From Burkholderia pyrrocinia (GTDB lineage Bacteria; Pseudomonadota; Gammaproteobacteria; Burkholderiales; Burkholderiaceae): a stretch of 64,000 nt of DNA. The stretch lies in assembly GCF_003330765.1 (NCBI RefSeq), contig NZ_CP024903.1:2542001-2606000 (forward strand), written 5' to 3'. Below are positions 43,732 to 53,144 of the stretch, one piece after another. How positions within the stretch are numbered: the first letter of the stretch is position 1; every line of letters starts with the position of its first letter. The notes below the pieces were generated by a model, which had not been told where the DNA came from, made no database searches, and saw nothing but the letters and a program-made list of their open reading frames with translations. A program made the translations under genes and the position numbers.

Positions 43732-44745
43732 ATGGAGCTGCATCAACTCGAAGCCTTTTCCGCGGTCATGTCGGCCGGCAGCGTGACCGGCGCGGGCGAA
43801 CTGCTCGGCCGCTCGCAGCCGGCCGTCACGCGGCAGATCCAGGAGCTCGAAGCCGATCTCGGCTACGCGCTGTTCGACCGGCACGGCCCGCGCGTCACGC
43901 CGACGCGGCGCGCGTTCCTGCTGTACGACGAAGTCGAGCGCTCGCTGGTCGGCCTGCGCGCGATCGAGGCACGGGCGCGCGCGCTCGGCGACGCAACCGC
44001 CGAACCCGTACGCATCGCGGCGACGCCATCGCTCGCCGCCACGCTCGTGCCGGCCGCGCTCGCCGCGCTGCCCGACGGCGCGCTGGCGCCGCACTACCAG
44101 CTGCGCAGCGAGTCGGCCGAGCATGTCGTGCACGAGGTGCTGGCCGGCACTGCCGATGTCGGCGTCGTCACGCTGCCGATGGCGCACGCGGGGCTCGACC
44201 TGCACTGGATCGCGCAAACGCCGTGCGTCGCCGTGCTGCCCGCCGGCGATCCGCTCGCGGCGAAGCCGCGCGTCGCGCTGCGCGATCTCGCGCGCCGCCG
44301 CATCGTGACGGTCGCGAACCGGCACCGGCTGCGCCAGCGGATCGATGCGGCGTTCGCGGCCGCACGCGTCGATACGCGCGTGTTCCTCGAAACCAATGCG
44401 TCGCTGAATGCGGTGATGGCCGCGCGGGCAGGCATCGGGGTCGGTATCGTCGATCCGGCCACGGGTGTCGCGCTGCCGGTGGACGGTGTCGTCGCGCGCC
44501 CGCTCGACGTCGACATCCCGTTCGCGTTCGGCGTCGCGACGCCGGCCGGCAAGACGCGCACGGCGGCCGTCGACGCACTGCTCGACGCGCTGCATCGCAC
44601 GACGCGCGCGCTGCTCGACGACGTGATCTTTCACGAAGCCGCCGCGCACGACGCGCTGCTGCGCGGCGACCGGCTGCGCAGCGATCGCCCACCGCGCCCG
44701 CAACGCACGACACGTACGCGCCGCACGCGCCCGGAGGCCGCATGA
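43732..44745 (+). CDS. LysR-family transcriptional regulator
   Basis: A 337-aa LysR protein. HTH: LHQLEAFSAVMSAGSVTGAGELL followed by SQPAVTRQIQELEADLGYALF. The effector domain runs to about residue 290; the last 40 residues are Arg/Pro-rich and extend beyond the family. The start at 43732 (MELHQLEAF) is standard for the family; its ribosome site is weak. It overlaps the FMO gene by 4 bp, so the regulator is first in the operon LysR-FMO-CMD-AhpD, divergent from the transporter. It probably controls both. Confidence 0.86.
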   Translation: MELHQLEAFSAVMSAGSVTGAGELLGRSQPAVTRQIQELEADLGYALFDRHGPRVTPTRRAFLLYDEVERSLVGLRAIEARARALGDATAEPVRIAATPSLAATLVPAALAALPDGALAPHYQLRSESAEHVVHEVLAGTADVGVVTLPMAHAGLDLHWIAQTPCVAVLPAGDPLAAKPRVALRDLARRRIVTVANRHRLRQRIDAAFAAARVDTRVFLETNASLNAVMAARAGIGVGIVDPATGVALPVDGVVARPLDVDIPFAFGVATPAGKTRTAAVDALLDALHRTTRALLDDVIFHEAAAHDALLRGDRLRSDRPPRPQRTTRTRRTRPEAA

Positions 44746-46166
44746 CGACGCCGCTCGACACCCTCGAAGCACGGCTCGCGCAGGACCTGCGCTGGCTCGA
44801 CCTGCCCGCGCCGTCGTGGGTGCCGCCGCGCGAGGCCGACGGCGCGCGCGTGCTCGACGTCGCGATCGTCGGCGGCGGCATGGCCGGGCTCGCGGCTTCC
44901 GCCGAACTGCGCCTGCTCGGCATCGACAACCAGTGCGTGATCGATTGCGCGCCGGCCGGCTACGAAGGGCCGTGGGTCACGTTCGCGCGGATGGACACGC
45001 TGCGCTCGCCGAAGCAGCTCGCGGGCCCCGCGCTCGGCCTGCCCGCGCTGACGTTCCGCGCCTGGTTCGAAGCGCAATACGGCCGCGACGCATGGGATGC
45101 GCTCTACAAGATCCCGCGCACGCAATGGATGGATTACCTGCGCTGGTATCGGCGCGTGCTCGACCTGCAGGTGCGCAACGACACCACGCTCGTCGCGCTG
45201 CGCCCGCGCGACGACGGGCTGCTCGCGCTCGATGTGCGCGGCAACGGCGAAGCCCAGACCCTGCTCGCGCGGCACGTCGTGCTCGCGACCGGCCGCGACG
45301 GACTCGGCGGCCCGTACCTGCCGCCCGTCGCGCAACGCGCGCCGCGCACGCGCTGGGCCCATTCGTCGGAGCCGATCGACTTCGCGGCGCTCGCGGGCAA
45401 GCGCGTCGGCGTGGTCGGCGCGGGCGCCTCCGCGTTCGACAATGCGGGCACCGCGCTCGAAGCCGGCGCGGCGCGCGTCGACCTGTTCTTCCGCCGCGCG
45501 GACATTCCGCGCATCAACAAGCTGACCGGCATCGGCAGCCCGGGCCTCGTGCACGGCTATGCCGATCTCGACGACACGACGAAGTGGCGCTTCATGCACT
45601 ACGCGTCGACGTCGCAAACACCGCCGCCGCGCGACAGCGTGCTGCGCGTGTCGCGCCACGCGCACGCGCACTTTCATGCGGGCAGCCCGATCGAGACGCT
45701 CGCCGAACGAGCGGACGGCCTCGCCGTGACGACGCCGCGCGGGCGCTACACCGTCGACTTCCTGATCTTCGCGACGGGCTTTCATTCGGACTGGACGACG
45801 CGCGCGGAATTCGCGTCGTTCGGCGCGCACGTGCGGCGCTGGAAGGATCGCTATCAACCGGAACCGGGCACGTGGCTCGACGAGCTCGCCGAGTCGCCGG
45901 ACCTCGGCCCCGCGTTCGCGTTCCAGGAACGCGAGCCCGGCGCGTGCGCGGCCGTCACGCGAATCCATTGCTTCAACCATGCGGCGAGCCTGAGCCACGG
46001 CAAGCTGTCCGGAGATATCCCGGCGATCAGCGCGGGCGCCAAGCGGCTCGCGCGCGGCATCGCGAGCCGGCTGTTCGATGCTGACCGCGATCGCCACTAC
46101 GACGCGCTCGTCGCGTTCGCGAACGCGGAACTGCAGGGCGACGAATGGCGCGACGCCGACGCGTGA
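44742..46166 (+). CDS. FAD/NAD(P)-binding monooxygenase-like protein (FMO/TrkA-type)
   Basis: A 474-aa flavoprotein. GGGMAGLAASAELRLLG (44-60) binds FAD, VGVVGAGASAFDNAGTALEA (near 226-245) binds NADPH, and FLIFATGFHSDW (near 343) is the ATG-type closing motif of flavin monooxygenases. It lacks the strict BVMO fingerprint, so N- or S-hydroxylation or a reductase role is also possible. GGAGGCCGC precedes ATG. In operon with two AhpD-fold proteins and next to a LivHM-type transporter, so it probably helps degrade the imported compound. Confidence 0.82.
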   Translation: MTTPLDTLEARLAQDLRWLDLPAPSWVPPREADGARVLDVAIVGGGMAGLAASAELRLLGIDNQCVIDCAPAGYEGPWVTFARMDTLRSPKQLAGPALGLPALTFRAWFEAQYGRDAWDALYKIPRTQWMDYLRWYRRVLDLQVRNDTTLVALRPRDDGLLALDVRGNGEAQTLLARHVVLATGRDGLGGPYLPPVAQRAPRTRWAHSSEPIDFAALAGKRVGVVGAGASAFDNAGTALEAGAARVDLFFRRADIPRINKLTGIGSPGLVHGYADLDDTTKWRFMHYASTSQTPPPRDSVLRVSRHAHAHFHAGSPIETLAERADGLAVTTPRGRYTVDFLIFATGFHSDWTTRAEFASFGAHVRRWKDRYQPEPGTWLDELAESPDLGPAFAFQEREPGACAAVTRIHCFNHAASLSHGKLSGDIPAISAGAKRLARGIASRLFDADRDRHYDALVAFANAELQGDEWRDADA

Positions 46167-46211
46167 GCGCGCGTCCATCGATCACATTGACGACGAAGGG
46201 AAACCGAAACG

Positions 46212-46742
46212 ATGACTGAATCCATCACGCCGGCCGCTGCGCCGGATACGATCGACGCGGTGGCCGGCCTGCACGACGGCGATACGGTGGCCGCGCTGCG
46301 CCGCGCGCGCGACAAGGTGCTGCTCCATACGCGGCTGAGCGAAACCGCGCTGTTCGATCGCGCATTGCCCGATCTTTCGCTGGTTGAAAGACTGCATGCG
46401 GCGCGGTATGTCGCACTGCGATCGAACGCAAAGGCGCTGGCTGCAACCTATCGTGCGCGGTTGATCGAAGCAGGCGGCACCGCCGAGGACATCGCGCGCG
46501 CCGACGCCGATACGTTCGCCGCGCTTACCCCGCGCGTCGGCGCGATCCTCGCTCATGCGCGGCTATTGGCACAGGCGCCCGCCGACGCGCGCCCGTCCGA
46601 TCTCGACGCGCTGAAGTCGGCCGGACTCACGACGCCCGCGATCGTCGCGCTGTCGCAACTCGTTGCGTTCGTCGCGTATCAGTTGCGCGTCGCGGCGGCT
46701 GCGCAAGCACTCCAGGCGCGCGCTGCAAAGGAGGCCGCATGA
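46212..46742 (+). CDS. CMD-domain protein (Avi_7170-type)
   Basis: A 176-aa protein of the carboxymuconolactone-decarboxylase-like family related to the Avi_7170 type. The segment VLLHTRLSETALFDRALPDL and the helical LSLVERLHAARYVALRSNAK (positions 35-75) fit. The second half is AALKSAGL-like: LDALKSAGLTTPAIVALSQL. No CxxC pair is present in this one. It overlaps the AhpD-type gene by 4 bp and the two always occur as a pair in such operons. Function unresolved; a peroxidase partner by context. Confidence 0.72.
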   Translation: MTESITPAAAPDTIDAVAGLHDGDTVAALRRARDKVLLHTRLSETALFDRALPDLSLVERLHAARYVALRSNAKALAATYRARLIEAGGTAEDIARADADTFAALTPRVGAILAHARLLAQAPADARPSDLDALKSAGLTTPAIVALSQLVAFVAYQLRVAAAAQALQARAAKEAA

Positions 46743-47332
46743 CGACGACCGCCCACGGCTTCACGTCCGACACGCTCGGCTGGCGCGCCTGGCTCGACAC
46801 GGTACCGCTCGATGCCGCGACGCCCGATCAGCTTGCGGTGCTCGAAGCGAGCCACCCGCATGCGAAAACATCCGACTACTACCTGCTGCTCGTCCATCTG
46901 CCCGAAATCCTGCGGCAGCGCTCGGGCGTATTCAACGCGATCATGTACGGCCCCGGCGGGCTGTCGCGCGCGGAGCGCGAGCTGGCCAGCACGGCCGTGT
47001 CGCGCGTGAATGGCTGCGTGTATTGCGCGTCGGTGCATGCGCAGCGCTTCGCGCAGCTCGCGAAACGCACCGATGCGATCGAACAGGTGTTCGACGATCC
47101 GGCGACGGCCGGCACGACAGCACGCGAACGCGCGATCGTGCGCTATGCGATCGCGCTGACCGAGCGTCCCGATACGGTCGATGCGAACGATATCGCCGCG
47201 CTTGAAGCCGAAGGGCTGACGCATGAGGACATTCTCGACCTGTCGCACGCGGTCGCGATCTTCGCGTGGGCAAACCGGTTGATGCTGACGCTGGGCGAGC
47301 CGGTGTTTCCGGAGCCGGCGGCCAACGCCTGA
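46739..47332 (+). CDS. Alkylhydroperoxidase-like protein (AhpD fold, Avi_7169-type)
   Basis: A 197-aa AhpD-like protein. The redox motif NGCVYCASVHAQRF (CxxC plus His, residues about 95-108) is complete. Earlier text LVHLPEILRQRSGVFNAIMYG is the conserved helix region. It overlaps the CMD protein gene by 4 bp (ATGA). Such pairs with a monooxygenase have been seen in several proteobacteria; here the monooxygenase is FMO-like. It could remove a peroxide or a peroxo intermediate. A hairpin follows at 47352, shared with the convergent AsnC gene. Confidence 0.8.
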   Translation: MTTTAHGFTSDTLGWRAWLDTVPLDAATPDQLAVLEASHPHAKTSDYYLLLVHLPEILRQRSGVFNAIMYGPGGLSRAERELASTAVSRVNGCVYCASVHAQRFAQLAKRTDAIEQVFDDPATAGTTARERAIVRYAIALTERPDTVDANDIAALEAEGLTHEDILDLSHAVAIFAWANRLMLTLGEPVFPEPAANA

Positions 47333-47351
47333 CGCTCGGGCAAGCAAACAG

Positions 47352-47384
47352 AGGCGTAACGCTGGCCCGGCCCGCGTTACGCCT
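47352..47384. terminator. Perfect 11-bp hairpin between convergent genes
   Basis: AGGCGTAACGC, an 11-base loop, GCGTTACGCCT. It lies 19 bp after the AhpD-type stop and its right arm overlaps the end of the AsnC gene. No T-run on either side, but the position between convergent genes suits a bidirectional transcription end. Confidence 0.5.
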
Positions 47385-47808
47385 TGTGCGTCGACAGCAA
47401 AATGCTCGTCTCGGTACTCGCGATGCCGTCGATCAACCGGATCGCGCCGAGCACGCGATCGAAATGCTCGAGCGAATCGGCATGCAGCTCCGCGACGAGA
47501 TCCCAGCGCCCGTTCGTGCTGTGGATCGACGCGACGTTCGGATGCCCGCGCAGCACCTTCACCACCTCGGCGCCGCGATTGCCCTGCACCGCGATCGACA
47601 TCAGCGCGCGGATCCGGTGCCGTTCGGCCGCCGGCTTGAGCCGCACCGTATAGCCGACGATCACGCCGTTTTTCTCGAGCCGCGTCAGCCGGTTCTGTAC
47701 GGTCGCGCGCGCGACGCGCAATTCCTTCGCCAGTGCGACGACGGGCAGTCGCGCGTTGTCGCGCAGGAGCGCGATGAGCTGCCGGTCGACGTCGTCGAGC
47801 GTAATCAT
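47377..47808 (-). CDS. Lrp/AsnC-family transcriptional regulator
   Basis: A 143-aa AsnC protein. HTH: LDDVDRQLIALLRDNARLPV then LRVARATVQNRLTRLEKNG. The RAM domain has VKVLRGHPNVASIHSTNGRW and ends at residue 143. The start at 47808 has CAGGAAGGCCCGTTC upstream; the 43 residues of a longer frame are non-homologous. It is divergent from the ornithine cyclodeaminase/ctlX genes (294 bp gap) and very likely regulates them in response to arginine, ornithine or a related amino acid. Confidence 0.85.
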   Translation of the reverse strand: MITLDDVDRQLIALLRDNARLPVVALAKELRVARATVQNRLTRLEKNGVIVGYTVRLKPAAERHRIRALMSIAVQGNRGAEVVKVLRGHPNVASIHSTNGRWDLVAELHADSLEHFDRVLGAIRLIDGIASTETSILLSTHKA

Positions 47809-48102
47809 GAACGGGCCTTCCTGTTGAGCGTGAGCCGGCCGCCAGCGTGCCGGAGGTTGCGCATTCCGGCCAGCACCGACCTGCCAAACTGCCGGAATGG
47901 GCTGGCATTTTGTCATGCCTCTTGATAAATCTGCCACTTTTGCTGTCTATTTGTTGGCTCCGCTCGGGGAAATAATGACTCCATCGACCGGCCGACACGC
48001 CGCGCCGCCGCTTTTCAGGAAGCCCGAGCCCGCGCCGAAGCACCGCCCGGTCGACCAGAACGCCAGGACACCCGTACCGGCAATCAAAATGGAGACAGAC
48101 CG

Positions 48103-49182
48103 ATGACTCGCTTCCTCGACGTTCCCGCCACCGCCCGACTGATCGCCAAAACCGGCGTCACGACGTTCCTGAGCGAACTCGTCGACACGCTGCGCGCCGA
48201 TTACCTGCACTGGGCCGATTTCGACAAGTCGCCGCGCGTCGCGTGCCACTCGCGCAACGGCGTGATCGAGCTGATGCCCGTCGCGAACGCGTCGCTGTTC
48301 GCGTTCAAGTACGTGAACGGCCACCCCGTCAACGCGGCGCGCGGGATGCACACGGTGATGGCATTCGGCGCGCTCGCCGAAGTCGATACCGGCTACCCGC
48401 TGCTGCTCGCCGAACTCACGCTGACGACCGCGCTGCGCACGGCCGCCACGTCGGTGCTCGCCGCGCAGGCGCTCGCCCGGCCCGACTCGCGCACGATGGC
48501 GCTGATCGGCAACGGCGCGCAGAGCGAATTCCAGGCAATCGCGTTCCACACGCAGCTCGGCATCGACGAAATCCGCGTGTTCGATGTCGATCCGCTCGCG
48601 ACCGACAAGCTCGTGCAAAACCTCGCCGCGTATCCGGCGCTGCGCGTCGTGCGCGCCGCGTCCACCGCCGACGCCGTGCGCGGCGCCGACATCGTGACGA
48701 CCGTCACCGCCGACAAGGCGTACGCGACGATCATCACGGCCGACATGATCGAGCCCGGCATGCACGTAAACGCCGTGGGCGGCGATTGCCCCGGCAAGAC
48801 CGAACTCGAAGCGGGCGTGCTGCACGCGGGCCGCGTGTTCGTCGAATTCGAGCCGCAGTCGCGCATCGAGGGCGAGATCCAGCAGATGCCGGCCGATTTC
48901 CCCGTCACCGAGCTGTGGCGCGTGCTGCAGCGCGAGACGACCGGCCGCGAACGCGCGGACGAAGTCACGGTGTTCGACTCGGTCGGCTTCGCGCTCGAGG
49001 ATTACTCGGCGCTGCGCTACCTGTACGCGCTCGCGCAGCAGCACAACGCGGGCGTCGAGATCGCGCTGATTCCGCCGGCCGTCGACCCGAAGAACCTGTT
49101 CGCGCTGATCGACGACCCGGCCGCGATCGCGCAGGGTCACGCGGCCTACGTCACCGAAGCCGCCGCCGCGTTCGCGCGCTGA
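48103..49182 (+). CDS. Ornithine cyclodeaminase
   Basis: A 359-aa protein of the ornithine cyclodeaminase/mu-crystallin family, which converts ornithine to proline and ammonia using NAD. Conserved parts are FKYVNGHPVNAARGMHTVMA, the nucleotide-binding ALIGNGAQSEFQAIAF (133-148), IVTTVTADK and NAVGGDCPGKTELEAGVL. GGAGACAGACCG precedes ATG. The downstream gene (60 bp) encodes a CtlX-like hydrolase which can supply ornithine from citrulline, so together they would convert citrulline to proline. Regulated probably by the divergent AsnC protein. Confidence 0.88.
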   Translation: MTRFLDVPATARLIAKTGVTTFLSELVDTLRADYLHWADFDKSPRVACHSRNGVIELMPVANASLFAFKYVNGHPVNAARGMHTVMAFGALAEVDTGYPLLLAELTLTTALRTAATSVLAAQALARPDSRTMALIGNGAQSEFQAIAFHTQLGIDEIRVFDVDPLATDKLVQNLAAYPALRVVRAASTADAVRGADIVTTVTADKAYATIITADMIEPGMHVNAVGGDCPGKTELEAGVLHAGRVFVEFEPQSRIEGEIQQMPADFPVTELWRVLQRETTGRERADEVTVFDSVGFALEDYSALRYLYALAQQHNAGVEIALIPPAVDPKNLFALIDDPAAIAQGHAAYVTEAAAAFAR

Positions 49183-49241
49183 CCGTCATCCCCGGGCGAC
49201 CGGTGCGCCGCCCGGCTCCTTGCCCTCCGCCTCTACTGTTC

Positions 49242-50243
49242 ATGAATCTCGTATCGATCCAGGCGCCGGCCGCCGTCGTGATGATCCGGCCCCACCGCTT
49301 CCTGCCGAACCCGCAGACCGCGGCCGACAACGCGTTCCAGCGCACCGCCGGCGGCGGCGCGGGCGACCCGCCGTCGGTGTCCGCCGCCGCGCGCGACGAA
49401 GTCACGGCCGCCGCGCAGACGCTCGCCGATGCGGGCGTGCGCGTGCACGTGTTCGACGACCACGGCGAGCGCGACACGCCCGACTCCGTGTTCCCGAACA
49501 ACTGGTTCTCGACGCATCCGGGCGGCCACGTCGCGCTGTATCCGATGCACAGCCCGAACCGCCGCCGCGAGCGGCGCGCGGACATCGTCGAGATGCTGAA
49601 GGCCGAGTATCGCGTGCAGGACGTGATCGACTATTCGGGGCTCGAATACGACGACGTGTTCCTGGAAGGCACGGGCGCGATGGTGCTCGACCACGTCGCG
49701 CGGATCGCGTACACCGCGCGATCGCGTCGCGCCGATCCGGTCGCGCTCGAACGCTTCTGCACGCACTTCAATTTCGAGCCGATCTGCTTCGATACGGCCG
49801 ATGCGGACGGTCGCCCGATCTATCACACGAACGTGATGATGAGCGTCGCGACGGCGTTCGCGATGGTCGGCCTCGACCTGATCGCCGACAGCCGACGCCG
49901 CGCCGAGATCGCGCAGCGGCTGACCGAAACGGGACGCGCGGTGATTGCGCTCGAGCCGTCGCAGATCGCGAACTTCGCGGGCAATACGCTGGAATTGTCG
50001 GGAAGGAACGGGCGGGTGCTCGCGCTGTCGCGACGAGCGTTCGATTGCCTCACGCATGACCAGCGCGCGACGATCGAGCGCTCCGCACGGCTGCTGCCGC
50101 TCGACGTGCCGACGATCGAACTGGCCGGCGGGTCGGTACGCTGCATGCTCGCGGGGATTCATCTCGCGCGGCGGGCAACCGCGCAGGAGGCGATCGCCGT
50201 GGAATCGGCCGCATCGCCACGCGAGACGACGCCGCAGCGCTGA
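49242..50243 (+). CDS. ctlX: CtlX-type citrulline/arginine hydrolase (arginine deiminase superfamily)
   Basis: A 333-aa guanidino-group-modifying enzyme of the arginine deiminase superfamily. The substrate loop FPNNWFSTHPGG (84-95), LEGTGAMVLD (141-150), His195 in IYHTNVMMSV and catalytic Cys301 in GGSVRCMLAGIH are all in place, the pattern of CtlX/dimethylargininase-like enzymes. CtlX is reported as a citrulline ureidase in Francisella; here the neighbouring ornithine cyclodeaminase fits that reaction, because its product is ornithine. An arginine-to-ornithine dihydrolase activity would fit equally. A hairpin follows at 50265. Confidence 0.8.
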   Translation: MNLVSIQAPAAVVMIRPHRFLPNPQTAADNAFQRTAGGGAGDPPSVSAAARDEVTAAAQTLADAGVRVHVFDDHGERDTPDSVFPNNWFSTHPGGHVALYPMHSPNRRRERRADIVEMLKAEYRVQDVIDYSGLEYDDVFLEGTGAMVLDHVARIAYTARSRRADPVALERFCTHFNFEPICFDTADADGRPIYHTNVMMSVATAFAMVGLDLIADSRRRAEIAQRLTETGRAVIALEPSQIANFAGNTLELSGRNGRVLALSRRAFDCLTHDQRATIERSARLLPLDVPTIELAGGSVRCMLAGIHLARRATAQEAIAVESAASPRETTPQR

Positions 50244-50264
50244 CCGGCAGGCTGGCAAAGCGCA

Positions 50265-50297
50265 AACGGCTGCCGATGCGATGCACCGGCAGCCGTT
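50265..50297. terminator. Perfect 11-bp hairpin after ctlX
   Basis: AACGGCTGCCG, loop of 11 bases, CGGCAGCCGTT, 22 bp after the ctlX stop and before the convergent Hsp70 gene. The T-run is only two bases, so it is an intrinsic-terminator-like structure of moderate quality. Confidence 0.55.
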
Positions 50298-50376
50298 CCC
50301 GTATTCGAAGGGTGTTGAATCGACAACGCCACGAAATGCTCCGGCATCCGAACGATACCGGAGCACACCGCACCGC

Positions 50377-53139
50377 TCACCCGGCCAGCAGCTTCAACCC
50401 GGCCGGTAGCGTTTCGCCGAACACGCGCACCGTATCGGCTTCGTCGAACGCGATCGCCTCGCGCACCATGTCGATCCATGCCGACGATGCATTCGCGGCC
50501 GACAGACGCCGGATCACCGCATCGCGCGCATCGTCCGGCAGGTCACGCGAACGATCGCCCGTCATCCGTGCAATCTGCGCGGCCGCGAATGCGGCCGGCT
50601 CCACCTGCTTCCAGTCGAGCGCGAACAGCGCGTCGAGCCAGCCGTTCGCCACGTCGGCCGGCACGACACTGTGTGCGCTGCCGTAGAACGGCCGGCGCGC
50701 GCCGATGCGCCCGAGCGCCCATGCACACAGCGCACGCTCGGCCGGCTTCTGCAATTGCGCGATCAGGCGCTCGGCCAGTTCGACCTTGCGCTCGACGGGC
50801 AGCCGTTCGAGCGACGCGGACAGCCGCGTCATGTCGGCCGGGCCCACCTTGCCCGGATCGAACGGCAGCTTGCGTCGCTTGTCGTCAGACGGTTCGAGGA
50901 ACGCGATCGCGTCGCGCACCTGCGTCTGCGCATCGTCGTCGAGGCCGCCGGCCACGCGCCGCCACAGCGTCCACCATTCTGACCACACCTGCGCGTCGTT
51001 CACGTATTGAATCCCGTCGTCGAACAGCGGCCACAGCTGCTCGATGCGCCATGCATCGAGCGGATGGCCGAAGCCCGGACGCAGGCAATAGCCGGCGAGG
51101 TTCAGCCACGCGCGCTCGTGATCGGCGGAGCGCCGGCGTCGCCGCGCACGCGCGAGCAATGCGTCGAACAGTTCGCGCGCGAGCGCGACGTCCCACGCGT
51201 CGCGCGGGCCGAGAACCTGTTCGAGTTGCGCGCGCAGCCGGCGGGTGTCCTTCGGCGTGACGTCCGCGGCCTTGCTGCCGAACGAGCGCTCGATCAGCTC
51301 GATGGCGTGGTCGAGATGCGGATGCCGCGCGAACGCATCTTCGCCGCCGTGCGCCGGCGCGTCGCCGCGCAACTGGAATTCGAGCCGCCAGCGGCGCGCC
51401 GCGTCGTCGGTCGCGATGCAATGCATTTCGAGCGTGCCGACCTCGGTCAGCGACGCCGTGAGCTTCACCGGCGTTTCGCGCGCGTCGCCGCCCGCCTGCC
51501 GCTCGACGACCGTCGCGATCGGCGGCAGCCGCACGAAATCGCCGCCGTCGAGTTCGACGAGATCGCCGGGCCGGTACGCGGTCTCGGCCACGGTCGAAAC
51601 CAGGTGGAAGCGTACCGGCTGCCCGAGTTGCAGCGCGAACGTGCGATCCTCGAGCCGGATCTCGCGGCCCTCTTCCGCGCCGCGCGGCAGCAGGCAGACG
51701 CCGCGCGCGGCCGAGTCGGCGGCGCCGTCGTCGAGCACGAGGAAATAGCTGCGCGCGGAACCCCCGCCGATGCGCGGCGCATGCCCGGCACGCGCGAGCC
51801 CGTAGGCCACCGCGCCGCGCGCGACTGCCACGTCCGGATGCGCGTTGTGCAGCACGTCGAGCGGTGCGCCGCGCCACGCGCCGAGCGTCTGCGCGAGACG
51901 GCCGGCGAGCGCTCCCGCGCGAAACACGCCGCCGTTAAGCAGCAGCGTGTCGGGCAACGGGCCTTCCGCATGACGGTTCAGGAACGCGGCGACGTGCCGC
52001 GTGACGGCCGGGTCGCTCGCATACGGCAGCCCGAATTCGACGATCGCCGCGCGCGCGCGGCGCGGCAGTTCGCCGGCCTCGACCTGCGGAAAAAAGCCGT
52101 CGACGACGATCTGCTCGACTTCCTGCCGCGTCAGCTCGGCCGAGCGCGCGCCACCGACGAGCCGGCTGCCCGCGCCGAGCAGCGTGACGGTGACGGAGGC
52201 CGGCGCGTCGTCGCCGAGCAGCCGCTCCTTCGCCGCGCGGCAGCGCTCGACCAGTTGCGACAGGCTCGCGGCCGACAGCCGCGTGCCGGGCTCGGTCAGC
52301 CGCGTCTCGACCAGGCGCGCGAGCGCGAGGTCCATGTTGTCGCCGCCGAGCATCAGGTGATTGCCGACGCCGACCCGCGTGAAGGTCGGCTCGCCGTCGT
52401 TGCCCGGCGCGACATCGACGAGCGTGAGGTCGGTCGTACCGCCGCCGACGTCGCAGATCAGCACGCGCCGCGCCGCGGCGAACGTGTCGCGCAACGTGTC
52501 GCGCTGGCCGTACAACCAGTCGTAGAACGCGGCCTGCGGCTCTTCCAGCAGCCGCAGCGCGGGCAGCCGCGCCCGCCGCGCGGCCTCGACCGTCAACGCG
52601 CGCGCGCCGTCGTCGAACGACGCAGGCACCGTCAGGATCACGTCCTGCTTCGCGAGCGGCGCGTCGGGAAAGCGTGCATCCCACGCGTCGCGCACATGCG
52701 CGAGATAACTCGCGCTCGCGTCGACCGGCGACACCTTGTCGACGCCGTCGGCCGCGCCCCACGGCAGGATCGCCGCGAGCCGGTCGACCGATGCGTGCGA
52801 CAGCCAGCTCTTTGCGCTCGTCACGAGCCGGCCCGGCACTTGCGCGCCGAGCGTGCGCGCGTAGCGGCCGATCACGGCCGGCGGTGCGTCGACTGCGTTC
52901 GCTTTCGCGTTTGCTTTCGTTTTCGCATCGGCCGCCCACGGCAACCGCAGCGCGTCCGGCGGCAGTTCGCCCGCCGCCGGGTGATAGCGCACCGACGGCA
53001 GCAGCGGCTGCGCAGCCACCGCGCCGGGGCCGACCAGCTGCTCGACGTCGAACACGCGGATCGCGTCGGAACCGGCCTCGACGTATGCGACGACCGTATT
53101 GCTCGTGCCGAGGTCGATGCCGACCGTATAACGCTTCAT
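50377..53139 (-). CDS. Large Hsp70-family protein with C-terminal extension
   Basis: A 920-aa Hsp70 homologue. The ATPase half carries VGIDLGTSNTVVAYVEAG (6-23), LRLLEEPQAAFYDWLYGQ, VLICDVGGGTTDLTLVDV and the adenosine motif region. The C-terminal about 400 residues are not the DnaK substrate lid but a unique part with HPLDAWRIEQLWPLFDDG and GPRDAWDVALARELFDAL (DUF3731-like). It is the last gene of an operon with a second Hsp70 (5 bp gap) and a DUF2760 protein. Such paired chaperones with DUF2760 occur in several beta-proteobacteria; the client is unknown. Confidence 0.85.
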   Translation of the reverse strand: MKRYTVGIDLGTSNTVVAYVEAGSDAIRVFDVEQLVGPGAVAAQPLLPSVRYHPAAGELPPDALRLPWAADAKTKANAKANAVDAPPAVIGRYARTLGAQVPGRLVTSAKSWLSHASVDRLAAILPWGAADGVDKVSPVDASASYLAHVRDAWDARFPDAPLAKQDVILTVPASFDDGARALTVEAARRARLPALRLLEEPQAAFYDWLYGQRDTLRDTFAAARRVLICDVGGGTTDLTLVDVAPGNDGEPTFTRVGVGNHLMLGGDNMDLALARLVETRLTEPGTRLSAASLSQLVERCRAAKERLLGDDAPASVTVTLLGAGSRLVGGARSAELTRQEVEQIVVDGFFPQVEAGELPRRARAAIVEFGLPYASDPAVTRHVAAFLNRHAEGPLPDTLLLNGGVFRAGALAGRLAQTLGAWRGAPLDVLHNAHPDVAVARGAVAYGLARAGHAPRIGGGSARSYFLVLDDGAADSAARGVCLLPRGAEEGREIRLEDRTFALQLGQPVRFHLVSTVAETAYRPGDLVELDGGDFVRLPPIATVVERQAGGDARETPVKLTASLTEVGTLEMHCIATDDAARRWRLEFQLRGDAPAHGGEDAFARHPHLDHAIELIERSFGSKAADVTPKDTRRLRAQLEQVLGPRDAWDVALARELFDALLARARRRRRSADHERAWLNLAGYCLRPGFGHPLDAWRIEQLWPLFDDGIQYVNDAQVWSEWWTLWRRVAGGLDDDAQTQVRDAIAFLEPSDDKRRKLPFDPGKVGPADMTRLSASLERLPVERKVELAERLIAQLQKPAERALCAWALGRIGARRPFYGSAHSVVPADVANGWLDALFALDWKQVEPAAFAAAQIARMTGDRSRDLPDDARDAVIRRLSAANASSAWIDMVREAIAFDEADTVRVFGETLPAGLKLLAG

Positions 53140-53144
53140 CGCGC

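Noticed and set aside
44742..46166. Calling the FMO-like protein a Baeyer-Villiger monooxygenase
   Set aside because: The FxGxxxHxxxW fingerprint is absent, unlike in the fusion at 21517.
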